The position numbers and the translations under genes are program-made. From Clostridia bacterium (GTDB lineage: Bacteria; Bacillota; Clostridia; TANB77; CAG-508), in contig CAADUZ010000012.1 of the NCBI GenBank assembly GCA_900752335.1, positions 1 to 20,740 of the forward strand: 20,740 nucleotides of DNA, written 5' to 3'. Numbering within the stretch: position 1 is the stretch's first letter; each line of letters begins with the position of its first letter. The notes beneath the pieces are model-generated. The model did not search any database, was not told the DNA's origin, and saw only the letters and a program-made list of their open reading frames with translations. Below are positions 6,600 to 15,095 of the stretch, in pieces.

Positions 6600-9500
6600 A
6601 TGGAGTGGACTAATGAGCAAAAACAAGCAATTTTTGAAAAGAGCGAAAATATTTTAGTAGCGGCCGCTGCACGGAAGTGGTAAGACGGCTGTGCTTGTGG
6701 AGCGAATTATCAATAAGGTTATAAATGAAAATGTAGATATTAATAAAATGCTGATAGTTACGTTTACTAATGCTGCTGCTAGCGAGATGAGAGAAAGGAT
6801 ATTGGATGCAATTTATGACAAGTTGGAGAAAAATCCAGATGAGATAAGGCTTCAAAGGCAAATTACTTTGCTTAACCAGGCGAGTATATGTACAATTCAC
6901 TCTTTTTGCCTGGAGGTAATTAGGAATAATTTTTATGAAGCGGACGTGGCTGCTAATTTTAGAATTGGCGATACTGCTGAAATTGAGATGATTAAGGCTG
7001 AAGTTTTGGAAGATTTATTTGAGCAAAAGTATATGGAAAATGATAAGGACTTTATAAAGCTTTTGGAAACATATACTGATTATCGCGGCGACGACAATTT
7101 GCGAGATTTGATACTTGATATATATAGGTATATTCAAAGTAATCCATCTCCAGAAAAATGGCTAAAAAGCAAAGTGGACGAGCTTAATGTTGATTTAGAT
7201 AAAGATTTTTCTGAAACAACATGGGGTAAGATTATTCTTAACAATGTTAAGTCTGAAATAAATGTAATGATAAATAAGTTAGAAAATACAAAGAATGAAA
7301 CGGTTAAATTCCCAGAGCTTGAAAAGTTTTCTAATGTTCTTGCTGAAGATATTAATAATTTAAAATCTGTTAAATTGGATAGCTGGGATAATGCATATAA
7401 TAGTATGAATTTAGTAAACTGGGCTAAATGGCCTGTGGATAAAAAAGCTGTTATTGATTTGAAAAACGAAGCAAAAGAAGTGCGCGATAGTGTAAAAAAA
7501 GATTTTAATGCTATTGTTTTAAAATATGCATCAAGAGAGGCAAGTAAAGATATAGCCGATATGTATCCAATAATGCACACTTTGCAGAATTTAATATTAG
7601 AGTTTAGCAATAATTTTAATCTAGCCAAAAGAGAGAAAAATGTTATAGACTTTAATGATATAGAGCATTTGGCACTAAAGATATTAATTGACGAAAATGG
7701 CAACCCAACTGAAATTGCAAAGAAATATCAAGAAAAGTTTGAAGAAATTGCGATAGACGAATACCAAGATAGCAATTTGGTACAGGAAAAGCTATTAACT
7801 AGTATTTCAAGAGGAAACAACATATTTATGGTAGGCGACGTAAAGCAAAGTATATATAAATTTAGACAAGCGATGCCAGAACTCTTCTTGGAAAAATATG
7901 ATAAATATTTGCTAAAAAATGTAACAGATGAGCCAACTAACACAAATACTGGTTTGAAAATACAACTTTTTAAAAATTTTAGAAGTAGAGAAAGTGTGCT
8001 AGATATTACAAATCTAGTATTTGAAAATATCATGAGCAAAAAGCTTGGCAATATAGAATACAATAGTGGAGAATACTTAAATTATGGTGCAAATTATGAA
8101 GAACCAGAAACGCAAGCACCATATGCAGGTATAGCAGAATTACATATAATAGACTTAAAAGAAAAAGAAGACAACGATATATACCTAGAAGAGCAGAATG
8201 AGGAAAGCTCTATAAATGAGGAAGAGAGAATAGAAGATTCTGTACTAGAGGCAAGATTTGTTGCTAAAAAAATAGAAAAATTGCTTCAAAGTGATTATCA
8301 AGTTTTTGACAAAAAAGAGAAAAAGTATAGAAAAATTAAACCAAGAGATATTTGCATTTTGTTAAGGGCAACTTCAGTGTTAGCACCAATATATGAAAAA
8401 GAAATTTCTGAACTGAACTTGCCAGTTTTTAGCGATTCGTCGGATACATATCTAGAAACTATGGAAGTGGAAACAATAATGAATTTATTAAGAATAATCG
8501 ACAACCCAATGCAAGATATTCCACTTGTTTCAGTACTTCGCTCTAGTATTTTTGACTTTACAGACAATGATTTAACTCAAATAAGATTAGCTGATAATAA
8601 GTGTAACTTTTATGAAGCTATGCAAAAAGCGAGAGTGAGTGCCGAGCCCGAATTAAGGCATAAAATAGATATGGTAATAGAGAATTTAAATAAATGGAAA
8701 TCAGAAGAAAAATATATGGCATTAAATGAATTTATATGGAAACTCTACATAGATACAGGTTTTTATAACTATGTTTCTCTATTACCGAATGGTAGTTTAA
8801 GACAAGCAAATTTGAAACTATTATTCGAAAAAGCAAAGCAATATGAAACTGCAAGTTTTAAAGGGCTATTTAACTTTATCAATTTTATAAACAAAGTAAA
8901 AACTAGCAGCAAAGATGCTTCTTCTGCAAAAATAATAGGAGAAAATGACGACGTAATTAGAATAATGAGTATACATAAAAGCAAGGGACTAGAATTTCCA
9001 GTTGTATTTTTGGCAAGCACAGGAAAAAGGTTTAATATGCAGGATTTAAATAAACCAGTGTTACTTCACCAAGAAATGGGAATAGGACTTCAATATATTG
9101 ATTCGGAAAGAAGGATACAGTACCCAACCCTAACTAAAGAAGCTATAAAAATAAAGATAAGAAGAGAAACAATTTCAGAGGAAATGAGAGTGCTATATGT
9201 TGCCCTTACTAGAGCAAAGGAAAGGCTAATAATAACAGGATTAAGTAGAGATTTGAAAAAATCATTAGAAAATAAAGAAAAATTGCTACAAACCTTTAAA
9301 AATGTTAAAGAAAAAGGAAAAATACCATCAGAATTAGTAGAAAAATATATTTCATATTTGGACTGGTTGGAATTGGTATATGAAAACAATAAAGAAAATA
9401 ATATAGAAGAAGTTATGCAATTATTTACATATAATAAACAAGATTTGATTTTAGGGTTAAGAAGAGAAGCAGAAGAAACCATTGATATAAGAGGAAAAAT

Positions 9501-10227
9501 AGACACGAAAGCAAAGCAAAGTAAAGTAGATAATGAAATATTAAAAACATTGAATTGGAAATATAAATACTTGGCAAATTCAAAAATATTGGCAAAAACT
9601 TCGGTTACAAAGTTAAAAGAATTAGAAGAAGAAAAAGATATAGAAGACCTTATTAACGAGGCAAGAAATGCCAAAACTGAACATAAAAAAGCAGAAGTGC
9701 AGCCAAAGTTTTTGGAGGAAAAACATATACTTACAGCAGCAGAAAAAGGTACACTATTGCATTTGTGTGTACAAAAGTTAGATGAAACTAAAGACTATAC
9801 AAAAGAAGAATTACATGATTTTGTACAAAATCTAAAAGAAAAAAATATAATAACCAAAGAAGAAGCGGAATCCATAAACATAGATATATTATACAATTAT
9901 ACAAAATCAGAACTATGGGAAGAGCTAAAAAATGCAAAAGAAATACACAAAGAAGTGCCATTTTATATAAATGTACCAGCCAGAGCAATATATGACGAAG
10001 CGGAAGAAAACTCACAAATATTAGTACAAGGAATTATAGATTTATACTATATTGACAAAGACGATAACCTAATATTAGTAGATTATAAAACAGATTATGT
10101 ACCAAATGGAAACATAAAAGTATTAGAAGAAAAATATAAAGTACAATTAGATTTATATAAAAAGGCGATAGAAGAAGCAATCGGCAAAAAAGTATCAAAA
10201 GCAATGATTTGGTCACTTGCTATATAA
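6600..10227 (+). CDS. addA: ATP-dependent helicase/nuclease subunit A, with a +1 frameshift in Walker A
   Basis: AddA is the helicase-nuclease subunit of AddAB, which processes double-strand breaks for RecA. Restored across one extra base (C at 6672) the protein has 1208 residues, close to the usual 1,230. It has the UvrD-type motifs: Walker A AAAAGSGKT (21-29), DEYQD (from 386), GDVKQSIYKFRQ, FRSRESV, IHKSKGLEF (from 791) and RVLYVALTRAKERL. A C-terminal PD-(D/E)XK nuclease follows, with Asp1147 (GIIDLYY), Asp1161 and Lys1163 (VDYKTD) and a QLDLY motif. The first frame (ATG 6600, AAGGAGG 4 bases upstream) stops at 6681-6683 after 27 codons; the remaining 1,184 sense codons are open with all motifs intact, so the gene looks maintained. 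No addB lies upstream, and I see no promoter in the 121-base gap, which is mostly inverted repeat. Confidence 0.9.
6669..6683 (+). other. Frameshift site in addA: in-frame CGG before GGA
   Basis: Read as GCA CGG AAG TGG TAA in the starting frame, against GCA (C) GGA AGT GGT AAG in the family frame (Ala-Gly-Ser-Gly-Lys). Removing C6672 restores Walker A exactly. The CGG is one of only two in-frame CGG codons I find in the window. It could be a +1 shift site, a mutation or a sequencing error. Confidence 0.8.
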
Positions 10228-10242
10228 AAGAATGAAAAAATT

Positions 10243-10290
10243 AGCATAAGCTTAAATGAGGTAGAATTAATAAAGCTTATGCTGTTTTTT
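10243..10290 (+). terminator. Rho-independent terminator of addA
   Basis: A perfect 11-bp stem (AGCATAAGCTT at 10243-10253 with its complement at 10273-10283) is followed by GTTTTTT. It lies 16 bases after the addA stop and separates addA from the coiled-coil gene. Confidence 0.85.
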
Positions 10291-10315
10291 GTAGAAATTT
10301 GCCTGACGATTCTAA

Positions 10316-10344
10316 TTGAAATCTAATAGTATACATGATATAAT
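10316..10344 (+). promoter_or_regulatory. Sigma-A promoter of the coiled-coil gene
   Basis: TTGAAA (10316-10321), a 17-base spacer and TATAAT (10339-10344), giving a leader of about 25 bases before the ATG at 10378. Confidence 0.75.
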
Positions 10345-10377
10345 GGCCGAAAGTTTAGAGGAAAGGAGGAATAGTAA

Positions 10378-10812
10378 ATGAGTCAAGAGTTTGAAGAAAA
10401 GGTTATAAAAATTTTGGGTGAATTAAGCACAAAAATGGACGAAAATTATTTTAAATTAGATGCAAAAATAGATGAAGTAGACAAGAGATTAAGTTCAAAA
10501 ATAGACGAAGTAGATAAGAGATTAAGTTCAAAAATAGACGAAGTAGACAAGAGATTAACTTCAAGAATAGATGCACATTCTGTAGAACTTGCAGACATTA
10601 AAAGATATTTAGTCATTATTGAAGACAAATTGTCTAATCAGATTCCAGCTTTGTTTGACGGGTACAGTATGAATGTAGAAACTACTAATCAAATAAAATC
10701 TAGGCAAGAAGCTACTGACAAAAAAGTAGAAATTAATTCATTTAAAATTTCAGAATTAGAGAAAACTTCGAGAATTCATGATAAAGAATTAAAGAGGATT
10801 TTAGCTAATTAA
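10378..10812 (+). CDS. Coiled-coil protein with three 11-residue repeats, function unknown
   Basis: 144 residues, highly charged, with no signal peptide or membrane segment. Almost the whole chain has coiled-coil character, broken near NQIPALFDGY (about residues 88-97). Residues 30-62 are three copies of KIDEVDKRLSS (the last with T for the first S); the 11-residue period is a hendecad typical of slightly right-handed coiled coils. It is a monocistronic unit with its own sigma-A promoter, GGAGG about 8 bases before the ATG, and its own terminator, so it does not belong to the addA or dnaE transcripts. I do not recognise a functional family. The DNA repeats are nearly identical, so the number of hendecads could change without breaking the frame. 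Confidence 0.8.
   Translation: MSQEFEEKVIKILGELSTKMDENYFKLDAKIDEVDKRLSSKIDEVDKRLSSKIDEVDKRLTSRIDAHSVELADIKRYLVIIEDKLSNQIPALFDGYSMNVETTNQIKSRQEATDKKVEINSFKISELEKTSRIHDKELKRILAN
10465..10563 (+). repeat. Three tandem 33-bp repeats inside the coiled-coil gene
   Basis: Units 10465-10497, 10498-10530 and 10531-10563 differ by only a few bases (GAT/GAC wobbles and AGT to ACT in the last). Each encodes 11 residues. Silent differences between units suggest the array is not brand new, but it is still similar enough for recombination. Confidence 0.9.
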
Positions 10813-10831
10813 TTTCAATGAAAAAAGCAAG

Positions 10832-10888
10832 ATGGGGCTTATCTATGTAATTACACACATGATTATATAGACAAGCCTCATTTTGTTT
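10832..10888 (+). terminator. Rho-independent terminator of the coiled-coil gene
   Basis: A 20-base stem (10832-10851 with 10862-10881; two G-T wobbles and one A-C mismatch) has a 10-base loop and is followed by TTTTGTTT. Confidence 0.75.
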
Positions 10889-10901
10889 AACAAAATACAA
10901 A

Positions 10902-10930
10902 TTGTAAAACGAAAATTAATGTGATATAAT
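10902..10930 (+). promoter_or_regulatory. Sigma-A promoter of dnaE
   Basis: TTGTAA (10902-10907), a 17-base spacer and TATAAT (10925-10930), 50 bases before the dnaE start. It lies just after the preceding terminator. Confidence 0.7.
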
Positions 10931-10980
10931 GCCAACTATAAATAATATATATAAAATAAACGCAAAGAAGGAGAAATAAA

Positions 10981-13900
10981 ATGGGCGATTTTGTACATTT
11001 ACATGTGCATAGTGAATTTAGTTTATTAGATGGAGCAAATAGAATAAAAGATTTACCTGTAAGAGCCAAGGAACTAGGAATGGATGCAATGGCTATTACA
11101 GACCATGGTGTTATGTTTGGAGCTATCGATTTTTATAAAGCATGTAAAGCAAATGGAATAAAACCAATTATAGGGTGTGAAGTATATGTTGCGCCACGTT
11201 CCAGAAAAGACAAAGATGCTGAACTAGATAGCAAATATAACCACCTTATATTACTTGCTAAAAATAATGAGGGATACAAAAATTTATCAAAGCTTGTTTC
11301 ATTAAGCTTTACAGAAGGTTTTTACTATAAGCCACGTATTGATAAAGAAATATTAGAAAAATATCATGAAAACTTAATTTGCTGTAGTGCATGTTTGGCA
11401 GGAGAGGTAAACCAAGCAATACTAAAAAATGACATGGAGGAAGCCAAAAGAGTTGCAAATTGGTTTAAAAGCATATTTGGAAAAGACTACTACCTAGAAA
11501 TACAAAATAATGGAATAAAAGAGCAAGTACTAGTAAATCAAAAGCTTATACAACTTTCACGTGAACTGGATATTCCGCTTGTGGCAACAAATGATGCCCA
11601 TTACCTAAAAAAAGAAGATGCGTATAACCATGAAGTACTTTTATGTATTCAAACTGGCAAAAGGATGACAGACGAAGATAGAATGCGTTTTGAAACAGAT
11701 GAGTTATACATTAAATCTCCAGAAGAAATGAAAGAATATTTTGCAAATGTGCCAGATGCAATAGAAAACACAGTAAAAATAGCAGAAGAATGTAATATAG
11801 AATTTGAATTTGGACATACAATACTTCCTAATTATGACGTACCAGAAGGTTTTGAAACTCATTTTGACTATTTAAAAAAGCTTACAGATGATGGCATTAT
11901 AAAACGATATGGAGAAAATCCACCGGAAGAGATTATAGAAAGAAAAGATTATGAACTTTCTGTAATAAACAAAATGGGCTATGTAGACTATTTCCTAATT
12001 GTATGGGACTATATAAATTATGCTAAATCAAACGGAATACCAGTAGGACCAGGGCGTGGCTCTGGCGCAGGTTCTATAGTAGCATATGCAATAGGAATTA
12101 CAGATATAGATCCAATTAAATATGGATTAATATTCGAAAGATTTTTAAATCCAGAAAGAATAAGCATGCCAGATTTTGACGTGGACTTTTGCTATGAAAG
12201 AAGACAAGAAGTAATAGACTATGTTGGAAGAAAGTATGGACACGACCATGTTTCGCAGATAATTACATTTGGAACAATGTCTGCAAGAATGGTGATACGT
12301 GACGTAGGGAGGGCACTAGACGTATCATATGCAGAAACTGATAAACTTGCTAAAATGGTGCCAAATGAGCTTCACATAACAATAAAAAAGGCAATGGAAC
12401 AAAATAGAGAATTGCAAGAAGCTTATGATACAAACGAGGAATATAGAAAATTATTAGACATAGCTATGGCATTAGAAGGCATGCCAAGGCAGGCTTCAAC
12501 GCATGCTTGTGGAATAGTAATTACAAAAGAGCCAGTAGATACTTATGTGCCACTTTATATGAGAGATAACACAATTTCTACACAGTATATAATGACTACA
12601 TTAGAAGAACTAGGACTTCTAAAAATGGATTTTTTAGGCCTTAGGACACTTACAGTTATACAAGATACAAAGGATTTAGTAAAGCAAAATAGAGGTATAG
12701 ACGTAGAGTTTGATAAAGATATGAACGACCAAAAAGTATATAAACAATGGCAGGAAGGAAATTCTGTTGGAATATTCCAATTTGAAAGCCAAGGCATGAC
12801 AAACTTCATGAAAGAACTAAAGCCAGACTGTTTAGAAGATATTATAGCAGGTGTTTCACTTTATCGTCCGGGCCCAATGGACCAAATACCAAGGTATATA
12901 GCAAACAAAAAAGATCCAGAGCATGCTGTATATACGCATGAAAGATTAAAGCCAATATTAAATGTAACTTATGGCTGCATGGTTTATCAAGAGCAAGTTA
13001 TGCAAATAGTAAGAGATTTAGCAGGATATTCTCTTGGAAGAGCGGATTTAGTAAGACGTGCAATGGGTAAGAAAAAGCTAGACGTAATGGCAAAAGAACG
13101 TGAGATTTTCATAAATGGACAAGTAGATGAAAATGGAAATGTTGTAGTGCCAGGTTGTGTGCGTAATGGAATAACAGCAGAAGCTGCAAATACAATATTT
13201 GACGAGATGGCAGAATTTGCAAAATATGCATTCAACAAATCCCATGCAGCAGCATATGCCGTACTTTCGTACCAAACAGCATATTTAAAAACATATTATC
13301 CAGCAGAATTTATGGCTGCAATGCTTAATAGCTTTTTAGGAAATTTGGATAAAATACCTGCATATGTTGACGAATGCAAAAGGCTAAATATAGAAATATT
13401 AAAACCAGATATAAATAAAAGTTACACAAAATTTACTGTTGATGGAAACAAGATACGTTTTGGACTTGGAAGTGTTAAAAACGTTGGAATAGCTGCTGTT
13501 GACGAAATAGTAGAAGAACGAAATAAAAATGGAGAGTTTAAAGATTTTGCATCATTCTGTGAAAGAATTGCAGATGCGTCAGTTAATAAAAAATGTATAG
13601 AAAGTTTAATAAAAGCAGGAGCATTTGATAATTTTGAACAAACAAGAAGAACATTGTTAGAATCATTTGAATCAATAGTAGATTCAATAGCAGATAGTTC
13701 TAAAAAAAGTTTCGACGGGCAAGTAAGCATGTTCGACTTGGGTGGAGATAGCCAAAACGAGATAAAAGAATTAAAATATACATACAAGGTAATGCCAGAA
13801 TTTAATGAAAGAGAATTGCTTTCAATGGAAAAAGAAATGCTTGGTCTATACATTTCAGGACATCCGCTAGATAAGTTAAGGCATCAAATAGAAATGCAAA

Positions 13901-14511
13901 CCAACATAAACACAGCCCAGATGCGAGAAGCACAAAATGCAAGTTCTCTAGATGCAGAAATGATTGAAGGACAAGAAAAAACAGCAGAAATAGTGGCAAA
14001 TATAAGTATAAATGACAAATTACAAGACGGACAATTTGTAAAATATGCTGGAATAATAACAAGTGTAAAAAAGAAATTTACTAAAACAAATAAAATAATG
14101 GCATTTGTTACAATAGAAGATTTATATGGACCTACAGAAGTAATTGTGTTTGAAAGCTGTTATCAAAATTGCTCAAATATATTAATGGAAGACAATATAG
14201 TACTAGTAGAAGGAAGGTTAAGCATAAGAGAAGATGAAGATACAAAAATAGTAGCAAGAGATATAAAAGAATTTGGAGAGCAAAAGAAAAATGTACTTAT
14301 ACTAGATATAACAAATGCAGATGACGCTCAAAAAGAAAAGCTACGTGGCGCTATAAAATTTTTTAATGGAGAAAAAAATAATATACAAGTAGAAATAATA
14401 AATGGCGAAAGAAAAGACATGGCAGGAGGAATATTTTTAAACACTAATGAAACTTTAATGCAATTTAAAGAAATATTGGGAGACGAAAACGCTAGAATAG
14501 AACAAATGTAA
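10981..14511 (+). CDS. dnaE: DNA polymerase III subunit alpha (DnaE)
   Basis: 1176 residues, of the DnaE type rather than PolC: there is no internal exonuclease. Domains in order: an N-terminal PHP domain with HLHVHSEFSLLDG (6-18) and ITDHG; the polymerase core with GRGSGAGS, the catalytic pair Asp398 and Asp400 in PDFDVDF and the third Asp550 in KMDFLGLRTL; the SLYRPGPMDQIP and AFNKSHAAAYA segments; a helix-hairpin-helix region (ASVNKKCIESLIKAGAFD); and a C-terminal OB fold (YAGIITSVKKKFTK to VIVFESCY). It extends DNA chains at the replication fork; in Firmicutes with PolC, DnaE extends RNA primers first. AAGGAG lies 7 bases before the ATG. It is transcribed alone from its own promoter. No terminator is evident after the stop. 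Confidence 0.96.
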   Translation: MGDFVHLHVHSEFSLLDGANRIKDLPVRAKELGMDAMAITDHGVMFGAIDFYKACKANGIKPIIGCEVYVAPRSRKDKDAELDSKYNHLILLAKNNEGYKNLSKLVSLSFTEGFYYKPRIDKEILEKYHENLICCSACLAGEVNQAILKNDMEEAKRVANWFKSIFGKDYYLEIQNNGIKEQVLVNQKLIQLSRELDIPLVATNDAHYLKKEDAYNHEVLLCIQTGKRMTDEDRMRFETDELYIKSPEEMKEYFANVPDAIENTVKIAEECNIEFEFGHTILPNYDVPEGFETHFDYLKKLTDDGIIKRYGENPPEEIIERKDYELSVINKMGYVDYFLIVWDYINYAKSNGIPVGPGRGSGAGSIVAYAIGITDIDPIKYGLIFERFLNPERISMPDFDVDFCYERRQEVIDYVGRKYGHDHVSQIITFGTMSARMVIRDVGRALDVSYAETDKLAKMVPNELHITIKKAMEQNRELQEAYDTNEEYRKLLDIAMALEGMPRQASTHACGIVITKEPVDTYVPLYMRDNTISTQYIMTTLEELGLLKMDFLGLRTLTVIQDTKDLVKQNRGIDVEFDKDMNDQKVYKQWQEGNSVGIFQFESQGMTNFMKELKPDCLEDIIAGVSLYRPGPMDQIPRYIANKKDPEHAVYTHERLKPILNVTYGCMVYQEQVMQIVRDLAGYSLGRADLVRRAMGKKKLDVMAKEREIFINGQVDENGNVVVPGCVRNGITAEAANTIFDEMAEFAKYAFNKSHAAAYAVLSYQTAYLKTYYPAEFMAAMLNSFLGNLDKIPAYVDECKRLNIEILKPDINKSYTKFTVDGNKIRFGLGSVKNVGIAAVDEIVEERNKNGEFKDFASFCERIADASVNKKCIESLIKAGAFDNFEQTRRTLLESFESIVDSIADSSKKSFDGQVSMFDLGGDSQNEIKELKYTYKVMPEFNERELLSMEKEMLGLYISGHPLDKLRHQIEMQTNINTAQMREAQNASSLDAEMIEGQEKTAEIVANISINDKLQDGQFVKYAGIITSVKKKFTKTNKIMAFVTIEDLYGPTEVIVFESCYQNCSNILMEDNIVLVEGRLSIREDEDTKIVARDIKEFGEQKKNVLILDITNADDAQKEKLRGAIKFFNGEKNNIQVEIINGERKDMAGGIFLNTNETLMQFKEILGDENARIEQM

Positions 14512-14553
14512 AAACAAACAACAGGAAATATTTGTAAAAAAACCACATATTAA

Positions 14554-14582
14554 TTGACAAATATTGTAAAATGTAGTATAAT
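14554..14582 (+). promoter_or_regulatory. Perfect consensus sigma-A promoter of the 75-residue gene
   Basis: TTGACA (14554-14559), exactly 17 bases, then TATAAT (14577-14582). It is the only promoter in the window with both hexamers perfect, which predicts strong constitutive transcription of the small gene that follows. Confidence 0.85.
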
Positions 14583-14630
14583 AAAAGAATACCGTAATGG
14601 TAAGTAACAAAAAAACTGGAGGAATACAAC

Positions 14631-14858
14631 ATGGAAAAGGCTACAAAGTTCGAGATTTGCCCTCTCTTTGAGGGTTCCAAAATCGCACCCAATGGGATCA
14701 TCAAAGTGAATGGTGAAACCATTGACTACGTGGTGCTGGACGGGAAGCTTGTTTTGAGCGACCCGAACCTCGATAAGGAACTGGTCAAGCAAATCGCCAA
14801 AGATTTGAAAGAGCAGCTCACTATCGAGACTTACCGCATCAAACAGGTGCTGAAGTAA
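14631..14858 (+). CDS. Small protein of unknown function with foreign base composition
   Basis: 75 residues, with a good Shine-Dalgarno (GGAGG, 8 bases before the ATG) and a perfect sigma-A promoter. No signal peptide or membrane segment. The N-terminal half looks like short beta strands (FEICPLFEGSKIAPNGIIKV, then DYVVLDGKLVL) and the C-terminal half like a Lys/Glu-rich amphipathic helix. I do not recognise the family. Its codons are unlike every neighbour: third positions favour C and G (AAG, ATC, GTG, CTG, CGC, ACC) and G+C is near half, against about a third in the genes on either side. That suggests recent gain from a higher-G+C host. It stands alone between dnaE and the ABC genes, followed by a strong hairpin, like a self-contained cassette. 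Confidence 0.75.
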   Translation: MEKATKFEICPLFEGSKIAPNGIIKVNGETIDYVVLDGKLVLSDPNLDKELVKQIAKDLKEQLTIETYRIKQVLK

Positions 14859-14881
14859 ATCTCGCAAGGAACCTCTAACCA

Positions 14882-14910
14882 AAGCCCTAGTACGTATTGT
14901 GCTAGGGCTT
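14882..14910. repeat. Strong 12-bp hairpin after the 75-residue gene
   Basis: AAGCCCTAGTAC (14882-14893) pairs with 14899-14910 across a 5-base loop, with one wobble. It has the stem of a terminator, but CAAAAATG follows instead of a T-run, so ending transcription by itself is doubtful. It could protect the 3' end of the mRNA or be part of the imported unit. Confidence 0.6.
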
Positions 14911-14954
14911 CAAAAATGTATCGAAAAATAAATTCATAAAATGCAAAACTTATC

Positions 14955-14983
14955 TTGAAAAATTTGGAATTTTAGTATACAAT
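14955..14983 (+). promoter_or_regulatory. Sigma-A promoter of the ABC transporter genes
   Basis: TTGAAA (14955-14960), a 17-base spacer and TACAAT (14978-14983). It predicts a leader of about 105 bases before the ATPase start, containing the hairpin at 15014-15057. Confidence 0.6.
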
Positions 14984-15013
14984 TATTAAAAATAAAAATA
15001 AGAAAATATAGGG

Positions 15014-15057
15014 GAGTACATTATATAGATAGCATAATTATCTATATTTATTTACTC
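15014..15057 (+). promoter_or_regulatory. Hairpin in the ABC transporter leader
   Basis: ATATAGATA (15023-15031) pairs with TATCTATAT (15039-15047) around a 7-base loop. GAGTA (15014-15018) and TACTC (15053-15057) extend it as an outer stem. No T-run follows at once, so it is not a plain terminator. It may be an operator or a control element of the leader; I match it to no known riboswitch. Confidence 0.45.
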
Positions 15058-15095
15058 TCTTTAATAGATTTTAAGCCAAAGGAAAGGTGAAAAAG

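Noticed and set aside
6660..6667. GCGGCCGC (NotI site) next to the addA frameshift, as a cloning scar
   Set aside because: The eight bases encode part of the conserved Ala run before Walker A and match the family in frame; nothing else looks like vector.
10465..10563. Tandem repeats as a CRISPR array
   Set aside because: The units are contiguous with no spacers, are in frame, and encode hendecads of a coiled coil.
14554..14910. Integron gene cassette
   Set aside because: No attC-type imperfect palindrome with core sites and no integrase; the 12-bp hairpin is too short and simple.
14882..14910. Full rho-independent terminator
   Set aside because: The stem is good but no T-run follows on either strand.
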